64,000 nt of DNA, taken from the NCBI GenBank assembly GCA_037127315.1, contig JBBBDQ010001028.1, forward strand, positions 2,656,001 through 2,720,000, read 5' to 3'. A program made the translations under genes and the position numbers. Positions 1 through 10,284 of the stretch are shown here, in pieces; the first letter of the stretch is position 1; each line of letters starts with the position of its first letter. Below the pieces are notes generated by a model. That model did not search any database. It had not been told where the DNA came from and saw only the letters and a program-made list of their open reading frames with translations. The DNA is from Ascarosepion bandense (taxonomy: Eukaryota; Mollusca; Cephalopoda; Sepiida; Sepiidae).

Positions 1-642
1 CATAAAAATACACTACTACGGAAAATTATTCACCAGCTCAAAGAATCTACAACAAATATAGAATCTTATAATGGAAATTTTAATGATTAATGAACCGGAA
101 AAAGGTGGTAGGAAGTCATGATTAGAGTGATAAAAAGGATAGATAATGGTTGAACATTTACTTGAAGATACCAAGATTAGAGTGTTCAGAGAAGTAGCCA
201 CATGGCTAGCTAGCGCCTTTTTTCATTTTTCTTTTTGCCGTCCTTGTAGATTTTGTAATGATGATGAAGCAACATGTGTAATATTTACGTACACGATCAG
301 TTTTCTGTAAGACTTCAGAAGGCATAAATGTGCCTGAAGTCTTGGGCTTGCACGTGTTTAACAAAATACAGGTGCAAAACTTCAGGTGTAATGCTCCCAT
401 AAAAACGCTTGAGCAGCCATTAGCATCTAGTTATATAACGCATGTGCATACTAACCTACGGACATGTTTCATATATAAACTTGGATAGGAGAAAATGCTA
501 AAAAGTTTACGGCACAACCAGAAAGACCTTACAAGTAAATCAAATATAAAAAATATATTATGTTAGATTTTCAGCTGTGTGTACGGCCGAAGACTTTTCA
601 GCATGTCTTCTTGCAAAAAACGCTGAAGACACAAAAATCACT

Positions 643-646
<4 letters not shown>
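1..646. other. Unassigned AT-rich sequence
   Basis: I see no recognisable gene or element. Positions 310-342 form an imperfect hairpin: 8-bp outer arms (AGACTTCA) and a 4-bp inner stem (GGCA/TGCC). A similar CTTCAGGCA hairpin lies at 30872-30896. The small open frames on the minus strand have no recognisable motif. Confidence 0.5.

Positions 647-677
<31 letters not shown>
647..677. repeat. (CA)n microsatellite
   Basis: About 15 uninterrupted CA units, just upstream of a LINE tail. Confidence 0.95.
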
Positions 678-680
<3 letters not shown>

Positions 681-699
681 AATCAAAGTCAAACTATAT

Positions 700-925
700 T
701 ATTTTCCTGTTGTCTGTTATGGGACTTTTATGGGACTCATAATAAGAAAGGAGCGCTTGGAAAATCTGACACACGCAAGAAATATTGAATGCAAATGATC
801 AGCAGACCACCTACCTGACATGCTGATATGAATGGGTGGAAGAAAAAGAATGATAAAATCAAAGAATGGAAAGTTGTAGAGAGCGCTGATCACCAACGTC
901 CTGAAGTAACACGGGATATAGCAGT
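700..925 (+). pseudogene. LINE family B remnant, C-terminal tail of reverse transcriptase
   Basis: A frameshifted remnant of the extreme C-terminus of a non-LTR retrotransposon polymerase. Visible pieces in order are MGLIIRKERLENLTHARNIE (about 730-795), TTYLTC followed by an EW pair (about 805-835), and RALITNVLK in another frame (about 880-905). The same three blocks recur in the copies near 23.8, 40.1 and 52.4 kb and on the minus strand near 14.3 and 33.4 kb, which is the main support. At least two frameshifts and stops separate the blocks. The family assignment (RTE-like) rests on the overall style of the tail, not on a search. Confidence 0.6.
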
Positions 926-1424
926 CTTTTTACGTTGTAATTAACCTGATATTCTTATGTTTATGAAAAGATCACAATAAATTAAATTGCATTGGAGATA
1001 ATTTTCTGTCGTGTGGTACTGTCAGTTCCATACACAACCTGTCTTATGGATTTTTGAAATTTAATTTTAAAATTATTCAATTCAGTTTTTCCGCTGTTTG
1101 AAAGCCATTTGAACTTTGAAAGCTTATTGCAAATATTTCAACATTTACAGAAAAATATCGTGCAAAATGTTTTTTCCATATGAAAATTTCCAACAAATTG
1201 ACGTTCATTGGAATAAAATTATTGCAAAATACTCGCTTTTTTACTATATCTAAAAATAACCCTTAATGCTTGCATGGAGGTAACCATAACAACTTAAGTC
1301 ACTTCCGTCAAACGGAAAACAATCTGTCAAAATCAATAAAAATCAAAATTGTTAAAAAAGAAGCCAAACGTTAACGCTATCGAACTTCAATTTCTCTGGC
1401 TTAAAATGAATTCATTCACTGATA
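926..1424. other. Unassigned AT-rich sequence
   Basis: No gene, motif or repeat recognised. Confidence 0.5.
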
Positions 1425-1810
1425 AATATTTTAGAGTATTTGTCTGTATTTCTAAGATGAGATAATATTTACACTATTTACATTATTCAGACTATTGCCC
1501 TCATCTTGGTTACCATTTTTACGACGTTTCGGCCGTTTTACGCTCCGGCCTTCTTCAGGCTCCTGTCTTCTTCAGGTGACAAAGATTTCGAACCGAACCC
1601 TTTATTACGATAACTTGGGTATATGATTTTCATTCCTTGTACCAAAAGAGCTTCGCGCAAGGAATGAGAATGATATACCCCAGTGATCGTCATAAAGGGT
1701 TTGGTTCGAGTTTTCTAGCACCTGAAGAAGGCCGGAGCGTACAACGGCCAAAAAGGCAACCAAGATGAGGACAATTGTCCGAATAATGTAAATAGCGTAG
1801 ATATTTTGAG
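1425..1810. mobile_element. Foldback element copy 1, PLE-terminal-repeat type
   Basis: Two arms of roughly 150-165 bp in inverted orientation face each other across a short centre near 1645-1655. Both arms contain the same marks: TTTACATTATTC at the outer end, CCAAGATGAGG, the GGCCGGAGCGTA block, and a CTGAAGA box. On the minus strand the left arm reads CTGAAGA, an A, GGCCG, a loop, CGGCC, GAAAC (1526-1558). This has the format of the hammerhead-like hairpins in the PLE termini of this window. The right arm (about 1722-1760) keeps CTGAAGA and the stem but has lost the GAAAC box. No coding capacity. Related copies lie near 3.6, 24.0 and 32.6 kb and half-copies near 6.0, 7.7, 43.6 and 50.2 kb. 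Probably a non-autonomous derivative mobilised by a PLE; the mechanism is inference. Confidence 0.75.
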
Positions 1811-1861
1811 AGATGAATGAATGTATAGATGTTCAGAAAAAAAAACAAACTTATTTATAAA

Positions 1862-2435
1862 TGGAACTTTGTGTGTGTGTGTGTGTCTGTGTGTGTGTGT
1901 TCGTTATCTATAGACTCCGAAACGGCTGAATTTTCTTGAAAATTTACACAGTTGTAACATAAGCGTCTGCTAGTGTTCTTAGCTAGGTTTTGTGTCGAAG
2001 GTACCCCTGATAAATATCGAAAATCGATAATCGATAATCGAAAAAAATAGGGTTACAGAAGGAGTGGTCCGATATTATTCAAATTTGATACACTCATAGA
2101 CAAAGACATAAGAAACGATATTCAAAAGTTTCAAGGTTGCAGTTCTTACAATAGTGCAGAAAATCGATAATATATATATATAAAAGGCAAAATGTTTGAG
2201 TATGTGTCTGTTTATCTACCTGTATGTCTGTATTTTTTTCAGCCCTTTTATTGTAGTTTTTGCTTCGGGTTTGGCTCTAAGTAGGTATAATTGTAGTTCT
2301 TAGTCTCAGCCATGATACCATTTACTTAGAGGACTTATTTAACCTTTAAAATTCAGTTTACGACGAAAAAAACATATTTGAAATCTATATTCAGAAGTTT
2401 CAATCTTGCAGTTCTTACAATAGTGCAGAAAATCG

Positions 2436-2476
<41 letters not shown>

Positions 2477-2655
2477 AGATGTTTGTGTGTGTGTCTCTTT
2501 ATCTGTCTGTATGTCCTTTATATAAATCCACAATTTTTATCCGATTTTCCCCAAACTTCACACAAATATTCCTTAGGCTGAGTCTGAGCTCCAGGACCAT
2601 GGATTAATTTTAAAGCTTTCATTTCACCCGAGCAACGCCGGGCTATACTGCTAGT
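1862..2655 (+). mobile_element. Non-autonomous Helitron-like element (3' end clear)
   Basis: The 3' end has the Helitron layout: a CCCG...CGGG hairpin around CCCGAGCAACGCCGGG (about 2627-2642), then about a dozen bases, then CTAG with a T following at about 2655. Inside are two partly repeated modules. Each has a GTGTGTGTCTGT tract, and the phrase ACAATAGTGCAGAAAATCGA precedes a (TA)n run at 2169-2182 and again at 2440-2471. The phrase ACTCCGAAACGGCTGAA near 1915 is of a kind often seen in such elements. No Rep/helicase is visible, so it would be non-autonomous. The 5' TC terminus cannot be placed; 1862 is the start of recognisable Helitron-like sequence. Confidence 0.6.
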
Positions 2656-2904
2656 GTTTTATAATTCGAACTGCAATTTTCTTTTTGTCCCGAAATATTA
2701 CGTTTTTTCGTTTCTCAACAGTGCTTAAGTGATTTTCTGAACATAGTCCTCTTATGAACTCCATAGCATTTTACTTTTATTTTTCCTTCACTTTCACCAA
2801 AAGTTGGCATGGGTTGTTTAAAATGAAATATTTAAAACATTTTATTATAGTGACATTTTACAAAGGTTTACATGTATATCATGTATCATTACATAATAAA
2901 CTTT
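2656..2904. other. Unassigned sequence
   Basis: No feature recognised. Confidence 0.4.
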
Positions 2905-3110
2905 GCTGGGTTGGGTTTGGTTTGGTTTATTTGGATTTACGGCAAATCAACATCAATGGGTTATTTAATGCCGATATTACTTTTACCATAGATTCGTAAA
3001 AATAGAATATTTATTCTTTGTAAGAAATAGTTTGTAGACCATGTTTCATTGACGTATTTTTGTAAAGTTGGCTTAGCCGAGTATCAAATATATTACTGGT
3101 ATTTTTTAAA
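2905..3110 (+). repeat. Dispersed repeat D1 (TTATTTAATG family), copy 1
   Basis: Begins with a TTGGTTTATTTGGATTTACG-like head, then ATCAAC, then GGGTTATTTAATGCCG, AGAATATTTATTCTTTGTAAG and CATTGACGTATTTTTGTAAA. The same order of words recurs near 19.4, 39.8 and (partly) 14.8, 22.5, 42.1, 52.1 and 63.4 kb. In this copy the tail runs directly into the T-rich minisatellite. Confidence 0.7.
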
Positions 3111-4975
3111 AATTGTATTGCTGGTAATATTTTTTTCGAAAATGCATTGCTCGTAATATTTTTCTTTTTGTTCCAAAACGTATTGCTTTTAATATTTTCT
3201 CTTTCTTAAATGTATTACTGGTAGTATTATTTTTTTTTTTAAATATATTGCTGGTAAAATATTTTTCTTTTTTCTTTTTTGCTTGTAATATTTGATTCAT
3301 TTTTAAAAATGTATTGCGACATATATTTTTTCTTTTTTTCAAAGATTTTTTGCTGTGAATATATTTTTCGTTATTTTTTTCAAATATATTGCGGATAATA
3401 TTTTTTCTTTTTTCCAAAAATAAATTGATGGTCACACTATTTCTTTTTAATCAAAAATGTATTGCTGTTAGAATGTTTTATCAAAAATATATTGCTGGTA
3501 ATTTTTTTTATATTGGTGGTAGTATTTTTTCTTTTTATGAAAAAGTATTGCTGAAAATAATTTTCTTTTGTTTTTCAAAAATAAATTGCTGGTAATATTT
3601 TTTTATTAAACATGTCTTGCGGGTACGCTATTTACATTATTCGTTCTCAATTTTGTTGTCATTTGTACGAGGTTTTGGCGGTTGTATGCTACGGTCTGCT
3701 TCAGGTGATAGGAATTTCAAACTGAACCATTTATTACGATCAATGGGATATATCATTCTCATTCCATGTACGAAGTTTCTTTTGGTAGTCTCTAACCGGA
3801 CTCTCTAAGTTACTTGTTCACCACTGTTGTTTTTGCCGGGTATTAAACTCTCAACTTTTTGGGTCATGTCACTGAAACTAAACAATGTCTACATATCTTG
3901 GTCCATGTGTCCTTAAAGGTGTGGTTCGAAATTTCTAGCACCTAACAAAAGCCGGGTTGTACAACGGCCAAAACGTCGTACAAATGGCAACAAAAATGAG
4001 GACAATAGTCAGAGTAATGCAAATAGTGTACCCGCAATACATATTTTTAAAAAAGTAACCAATTTTGCTTTTAATATTTTATCGGAAGATTATTGCTGGT
4101 ATTGTGTCTCGTTTTTTCCCCAAAATTTATTGCGTGAAGTATTTTTTGTTTTCTTTCAAGAATGTATTGTGGGTAATATTTTTTCCTTTTTTCCCTCAAA
4201 AATGTATTCATAGTAAAATTTTTTCAAGTGTGTATTGCTAGTATTTTCTCTTTTCTAAAGAAAAGAATGTATTGTTTGTAATATTTTTTCATTTTTATTA
4301 AATGTACATTGCGGTTAACAACTTCTTTCTTTTTTAAAATGTAACGCTGGTATTATTTTTTAAATTGTTTTTCAGAAATGTATTGCTGGTAATATTTTCC
4401 CTTTGTTTTCCAAAATATATTGCGGGCAATGTTTTCTTGATATTTTGCACAAAAATATAGTGCTAGTAATAAGTTTTTTTCTTTTTTTCTAAAATGTATT
4501 GCTAGCAATTATTATTGTTTCAAAAAGATATTGCTCGTATTATCAAAAAATTATTGTTGTTAATATTTTCTTTTTTTTTCAAACTGTGTTGCTGTTAATA
4601 TGTTTTTCTTTTCCAAAATTTATTGCTGTTAATAATTTTTTAATTTTTCAATATTGTATTGCAGATAATAATTTTTAATCGGCATATTGCAGGTAATATT
4701 TTTTTCTTTCTTGTCAAAAACGTTTTTCTGGTAATATTTTCTTCTCTTTTTTCAAAAATGTATTGCGGGTATTTATTTCTTTTTTTACCAAAATGTGTAG
4801 CGGGTAATATTTTTTTCAAAAATCTATTGCTATTAATATTTTATTTTATCAAAAATATTTTTAATATGTTTTTTTACCAAAAATGCTTTTAATATTTTTT
4901 CAAAAATGTATTGCTGGATATTTTTTCTTCTATAATATATTGCGGGTAATATTTTTTCCAAATCCTATTGTGGGC
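3080..4975 (+). repeat. Degenerate T-rich minisatellite (TATTGCTGGTAATATTTT units)
   Basis: Dozens of imperfect units of about 30-50 bp, each containing TATTGCTGGTAATATTTT followed by a T-rich and CAAAAATG segment. The array is broken once by a foldback element (about 3610-4045) and ends where a LINE begins. A single or few-unit version follows the same D1 repeat near 39968 and 52120-52245, so the array seems to be an expanded internal part of D1. Long open frames across it are low-complexity artefacts. Confidence 0.85.
3608..4048. mobile_element. Foldback element copy 2, inserted in the minisatellite
   Basis: Left arm carries TTTACATTATTC, a degraded CGGTTGTATGCTACGG block and CTTCAGG. The right arm (about 3925-4030) carries CACCTAACAAAAGCCGG, ACAACGGCC, AAACGTCGTACAAATGGCAA and AATGAGGACAATAG. 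Central spacer about 3790-3920. The inverted similarity continues about 25 bp past the arms into the flanking minisatellite (TTGCGGGTAC on the left, GTACCCGCAA on the right). The hammerhead-like boxes are degraded in both arms. Confidence 0.7.
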
Positions 4976-5765
4976 GACATCATCAATGTCGAGGTAGTAC
5001 AACATCTCTCAGTTCACAAACACTTTGACAAACAGTATGGTTTCCGCTTCACTAGGTCTAATGCTGATATGCTCACGACCATCACTGAGTATATACACCA
5101 GGCCATCGACAAGAACGACCAAGCCCTAACTGTTGCCCTTGACATCTTCAAAGCGTTTGACACAGTCTGGCATGCTAACCTTCTATGCAAGCTCCGGGGC
5201 TATGGTATAATTGGACAATTGTTTAGCCTAATCCAGTCATTCCTTTCAAATCGTACAATGAAGGTAGTATTGAACGGACAAATCGCTTTCTCAGCGACGC
5301 AGTGTGGCTGCCCTGTGTCTCTTCTACAAATACTTTCACGGTTTCTGCTTCGATGAACTTAGCTCACTGGTACCCCCCTATATATAAATTTCCTCGAGTC
5401 ACAAGATTAGCAATTAGATCCCACCATTTTACTGTGAAACCGATAAATTGTAAACGCAAATTCTACTCCATCAGCTTCTTTTCTCGCACTTCTCACCTGT
5501 GGAATTCTCTTCCGCATACTTGCTTTCCCGACAGTTACAATCTCCAAGAATTTAAATGTAAAGTCAATAGCCATCTCCTATCTCACTAACTTACAAGCTT
5601 TTTTTCTGTCCACCCAACTCTCATCAGTATTCTCTTCCTTCTAATACTCTTTTTTATACCCCGTATAACATGTCACTCTTTCACATAACATTCCTCCTAT
5701 GTAACCCCTGCACAACAGTGGCAGTAAAATGCCTTGCTTGAGGCCACACGATTATAAAAAAAAGT
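4973..5765 (+). pseudogene. LINE family A copy 1: reverse transcriptase with internal deletion
   Basis: A 5'-truncated non-LTR retrotransposon. The first part aligns by eye with the better copy at 10.5 kb: VVQHLSVHKHF, QYGFRFTRSNADMLTT, then motif A as VALDIFKAFDTVWH, then FLSNRTMKVVLNGQ. At about 5300 it jumps straight to the far C-terminal part (NTFTVSASMNLAHWYPP, then FFSRTSHLWNSLPHTCF and NLQEFKCKVNSHLL), skipping motif B, the YADD box and the thumb. Compared with the 10.5 kb copy, about 350-400 bp are missing. The 3' end has the family's CCTTGCTTG...ACGATTATAAAAAAA tail. Jockey/CR1-like by motif style. Not functional. Confidence 0.85.
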
Positions 5766-5957
5766 AATCTCAGCACATATAATCTTGGTGTCAATTTAAA
5801 TTGGTGCATTTTCAACTTATATTTAAAATATGATTATAAATATATAGTTTTACAACGTAAAAAATCATTGAAATATGTTAAAAATTTACAAGTTTTCATC
5901 TGAAATTAAGAAAATACGAACGTAAAAATGTCTTACAATATATGGAAAAAAGGTATA

Positions 5958-6095
5958 TATATCTACATTTTTGAGTTGAGTTATTGTAACTATTTACACT
6001 ATTTATGCCGTTGGGACTGTTGTTTGCATATTTATTTCCATATTCATGTCGTTTCAGGGATATACACTGGAATTTCAAACTGAACCTTTTTAGTC
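5958..6095. mobile_element. Foldback element, left-half fragment
   Basis: TTTTGAGTTGAGTTATTGTAA...TTTACACTATTTATGCCG followed by CAAACTGAACC matches the left arm of the foldback family (compare 1465-1600 and 3617-3740). The right arm is absent. Confidence 0.5.
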
Positions 6096-7079
6096 TATGG
6101 TTTGAAACTCAAACATATATAACAACGACCTGGACGCACCCAAGCCAACCCTTCCCGAACCGCAACAAATCCGCCCAGGTTGTGTTTAATTGGTCTCAAA
6201 CCGGCTGAAGTAGGATTCCCAGTGTTTCACTGGCTAGAATCAGTCCAGGCTCACGAGAGGACGGTATATAGTTAAAACACAATCCCTGATTCCCACAGAG
6301 TTTTAGTCCTTTAGTCAGTACCACCAGATACACCATATGGCCGCTTCAGAGCACCAAAATATAACACTGATCTGGTGATTCACACTAGATATAACACGAT
6401 CTCCGGTTCCCGGTAGTCAGCGAACGGAATATAACCAGATTAACACGATGACGATACGAATGTAGACTTATATGAATTTATATCCAATTTATGTACACAA
6501 TTATAAGCAGGTTCAAATCTAGGGACGCACAATTAGTTTTCTGGTATTTAGTATCACTCTATTAGTTTACATTTTTTTTCAAGAGCGTGATTTGTTCTAT
6601 TGGTTTTCAGCTTGTCGGCTTCGGACTGATCGACTCCTGCAAAATCACGAGCACAATTCTCCTGATTTCATCTTCAACCGCGGTTCTATTGAAAAGGCAC
6701 AAAACTGTGGTGGTAAAGGTAGCTAAGGGAATTCAATTTTATCTTACCAGCTCGAAATGAAAATAAACATTATTTATTATCATTATCCATTTTCACTGAG
6801 TTTTCAGCCCTTCATCCCTGAGTGGGGAGAAACAATTGATTGTCTGTCCATACCGAAAGCTCAGGTAGACGAAGACAGGAAATTCTCACATTCCAATTGA
6901 CTTAGGACCATGCAATCATCAAACCAGGACAATATAATGTCTACTGTCCACCTACACAGATTCCATAAATTCGTTTACTTTTCCCGACAAAAATAAATGT
7001 ATTCTTCTCATCCCACTCAATTTTAAAGAAATTTCTTCTTATATGTTCAATCAATAAAAAACTAATACCAGCCATCTGG
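6096..7079. other. Unassigned, locally GC-richer sequence
   Basis: The part at about 6120-6470 is richer in G and C than its surroundings, but neither strand shows a convincing exon, RNA or element. Nothing recognised in 6480-7079. Confidence 0.4.
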
Positions 7080-7716
7080 AAATAGGGTTCCACATATATT
7101 GCCAAGAAGGTTCAGTCACAGTGTCAGGTCAAGAGGTTTTTTCCCGCTATAATCCACCTTGCACATTTATAAATCAACCAATCGTCCGTGAATTGAGTAC
7201 AGTTGTCATATCTGTATATGTCGGCTGGTCTTGCTATTCATCTTGAGGTTTTAGGCAAAATCCAAAGGCGGATCTGTAAAGTAATTGATTAGCAGCTCGA
7301 CTTCAGTCACTTTCTCACCGACGGAATGTAGCTTCCTTCTATCTTTTCTACCAATATTATGATGGGTTTCTTCTCTGACGAGCTTCTTTCCCGGGTTCTC
7401 CGACCACATAAATTTACACGTGTTACTAGATTGGCCTCTAGGTCCAAACCTAAATAGTCAAATGTAACTTCCACTTCTACTCTATGAGTTTCTTTTCTCG
7501 CACCTTTCGCTTGTGAAACTCTCTTCTGTACACATGCGTTCTTGATAGTTGCAATCTCCAAAAGTTTAAATGAAATGTCAATTGCCATCTTTTATCTCTC
7601 TAAACCCATCTACATTGTATCCTTTCTTAGGAATCCTCTGTACTCTGTTTTCTGTTTTACTGTAAAACCCTGCGCACTAATGGCGGTCCTGTCTTGCTTT
7701 GGATAAAATGATTATA
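7080..7716 (+). pseudogene. LINE family A copy 2: 3' end remnant
   Basis: Nucleotide similarity to the 3' part of the copy at 10.3-12.15 kb begins near GCCAAGAAGGTTCAGTCAC and runs through the region for the thumb and C-terminus (GAGTTTCTTTTCTCGCACC, CTTGATAGTTGCAATCTCCA) to the tail CTGCGCACTAATGGCGG and GATTATAAAAAATAA. Many stops and indels. This is a 5'-truncated insertion, older than copy 3. Confidence 0.75.
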
Positions 7717-7717
7717 A

Positions 7718-7830
7718 AAAATAACCTGAAGATTGTCAGGGCGCACAACGACTGAAACATCATTTATATAGAAATAAAGATGAGAACAACAGTCTGAGAA
7801 ATGTAAATAGTGTAAATAAGGTTTCAGTTG
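7718..7830 (+). mobile_element. Foldback element, right-half fragment
   Basis: CCTGAAGATTGTCAGG, CGCACAACGACTGAAACAT, AAAGATGAGAACAACAGTC and GTAAATAGTGTAAATA are the right-arm words of the family in order. CTGAAGA (7725) and GAAAC (7753) bracket a weak stem. It directly follows the LINE tail. Confidence 0.6.
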
Positions 7831-9566
7831 AAACTGACGCCAGGATGAAAGATTTCCTGGTAGTTTTATATAGGAAAACTTCAGAGAGAACCCTTCAGCC
7901 ATATTGGGTATAGAATATTAAGGCATTTTCTTACACATACAGCGAATTTGATAAAAAAATACTCGCATTTATTGTTATAATACAGTAAAATGAATCAATA
8001 CTTAATAAGATCGTAAGACGCTAACTAAACGCTAACCTGGATAATTGAAAGTATCATTTTCAATAAATGTTGAGATCTTTTATTTATACAGACTACATCA
8101 GAGCTGCGAAGTGTAAATATGTTGCATTAACAAGTAACATTTATGCTACTGAGTTTCATTACTATTAAGAAACCTTGATCAGACAATACTATGCAGATTA
8201 CATTATCTAGAATGTCACCCTATATTGTACTTATTACAACTGACTTATCACAGAGCTATACAAAAATATGTTGGATGCATAGCGCAGTTAATTGCCATTA
8301 GCATGAAGCATATGATATTTCTTAAATATTAAAGAAATGCACATGTGTTTATAGTATTTAGGGCTTAATAAATTTTAATTTCCATATTGATGATATCTCA
8401 TCAAATTAAATAGTATGGATAGAACCTTATAAAATACTCTTAAAAGATTATATTAATTATGTTGTAGATAATCATTTGACAATTTGATTAAAGATATTAG
8501 ATTTTATTCAGCTGTGTGTGAAATCTATTAAACGAAAAACATAGTAAAATTATTAATATTCAAAACTATATTAGCTAAAGCGATATGTATCATATATCGA
8601 TCCTAACAGAAAATGTAAAGCTATTTATTTTTACCATACACAAGCTTCTTTTTATCACTGAATTTCTTTCTGTTTTTTTTGTGTATGTATGTGTGCGTGT
8701 GTGTGTGTGCGTGCATGTGAGCACAGATTTTTGCTCCGCCATTATACGCACTTTTAACATCATTTTGCCTCAGATTGCCAAGGCAGAAAACACGATGAAG
8801 CTCAAGGGTTTTGGATAGATTGGTGGGTAAACGTGAGAGATCTTTCTGCAAACATGTGCAACTATACAAAACCGGAATATTGCATTAGTAAGTTGATGAG
8901 ACCAAGTTGCTGGCTTGTAGCTTTTTGCATTTTTGTGGATCTTCGACGCCAATTTGTTGTGGAGTTTTGGCGAAGCTTCGCCGCAAAATGTAGTGACCAG
9001 CTTGTGCCGGAAGTAAGACACGGAACAAAAAGGTAGATTCAAAACAGTGTATTAATATAATAAGAAAGAAAATATTTAAAAAAAGTGTTAATAAATAGTA
9101 ATCTAGAAATAAGTAAGTCCGAAGGTATTATCACGCTGCTTAACTGCTCTGGTTAACGTACTTGACTGCTCGTAACTGCTCTCCTGTACTGCTCCCCGGA
9201 AGTCACGCAGGCAATCAGGGAAGGGTACCATAATATATTTCATGCATTTATGACTTAAAAGGCAAATTTATTTGTTGCGTATTAATTGTATAGATAAAAA
9301 ATTAAATTACTCATGCAAAAATTCTAACAGAAGAATTCTGCTTTGTAAATCATTAACACAAAAATTCAGAAACAATGATCACTCAAAACAAATAAAAAGC
9401 AATACTTAAGATAACTTCTACTTATGAGATAATCCTGTATCATGTTAACACCAGATACATGAACTACTGTTATATACTGCCTCTATTGATGGAAAGCAAC
9501 AATCGCCTTGACGGATAAAAAAGAAAAAAACGATAAAGATTGTCTTAAAATATAACGACGAACGGG

Positions 9567-9642
<76 letters not shown>

Positions 9643-10284
9643 TACCTCCACTCCATTTTCGGTACCTCAATTTAAATTTAATTTTTAAAAATAAAAAATA
9701 TCCTTGAAGCTTTAATTTTAGCTTTAATTGAAAGCCAAGAGATTAAATTTACTGGTGTATTTCACACCAAAATTATATTGATCGGAATTAAAAATTTTGT
9801 AGATTTTTAAAAATGTTTTTTAAATTTTAAATTTTCCGACATTTTTCATCGATTGTAAGCAGAAGCCGTTTTAAAGTTTTAAAAATATTTACAAAAAAAA
9901 AAATACCTCGCTGACACATTATTTCATTCAAATTACCGACTTAAAACTTACCTTAAGTTGACTTGAAACAAGAATTAAATGCTTACTTTCTGAAATATTT
10001 TAAAAAAGCATTTCTTAATTACGGTATCCTTGTTATCATATCTGTCAACACTTGTCAAGGAGGCGTTAATGATATGATTTACAGTAGCCGGCCAAAAAAT
10101 GTCTAGTATTGAAGATGAATTTGGTATAAATCTTATTTATACAAATCGCTTTTTTATTTTTAACTATGTTAAAATGAAAAATTAAAATTTAACACGGTTT
10201 TCAGCAATTATCCAGTATTTTATGGAAGTTTTGTTAGTTTAGCTTTGTAGGCTTACGTTTGAAGATGTTTTATGAAAAATAAAA
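7831..10284. other. Unassigned AT-rich sequence
   Basis: No gene recognised. It holds a short GT microsatellite (about 8690-8712), a perfect 14-bp palindrome GGCGAAGCTTCGCC at 8969-8982, a CTGCTC-rich stretch near 9140-9200, and the compound microsatellite listed separately. Overlapping open frames at 8.6-9.0 kb show no motif. Confidence 0.5.
9569..9640. repeat. Compound (CA)n(TA)n microsatellite
   Basis: About 20 CA units pass directly into about 16 TA units. Confidence 0.95.

Noticed and set aside
3106..4920. Lys/Asn-rich or Phe-rich open frames in the 3.1-4.9 kb region
   Set aside because: They are products of the T-rich minisatellite and occur on both strands.
8585..9042. Overlapping frames on both strands near 8.6-9.0 kb as a host exon
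   Set aside because: No motif, no convincing splice sites, and a GT microsatellite runs through the frames.
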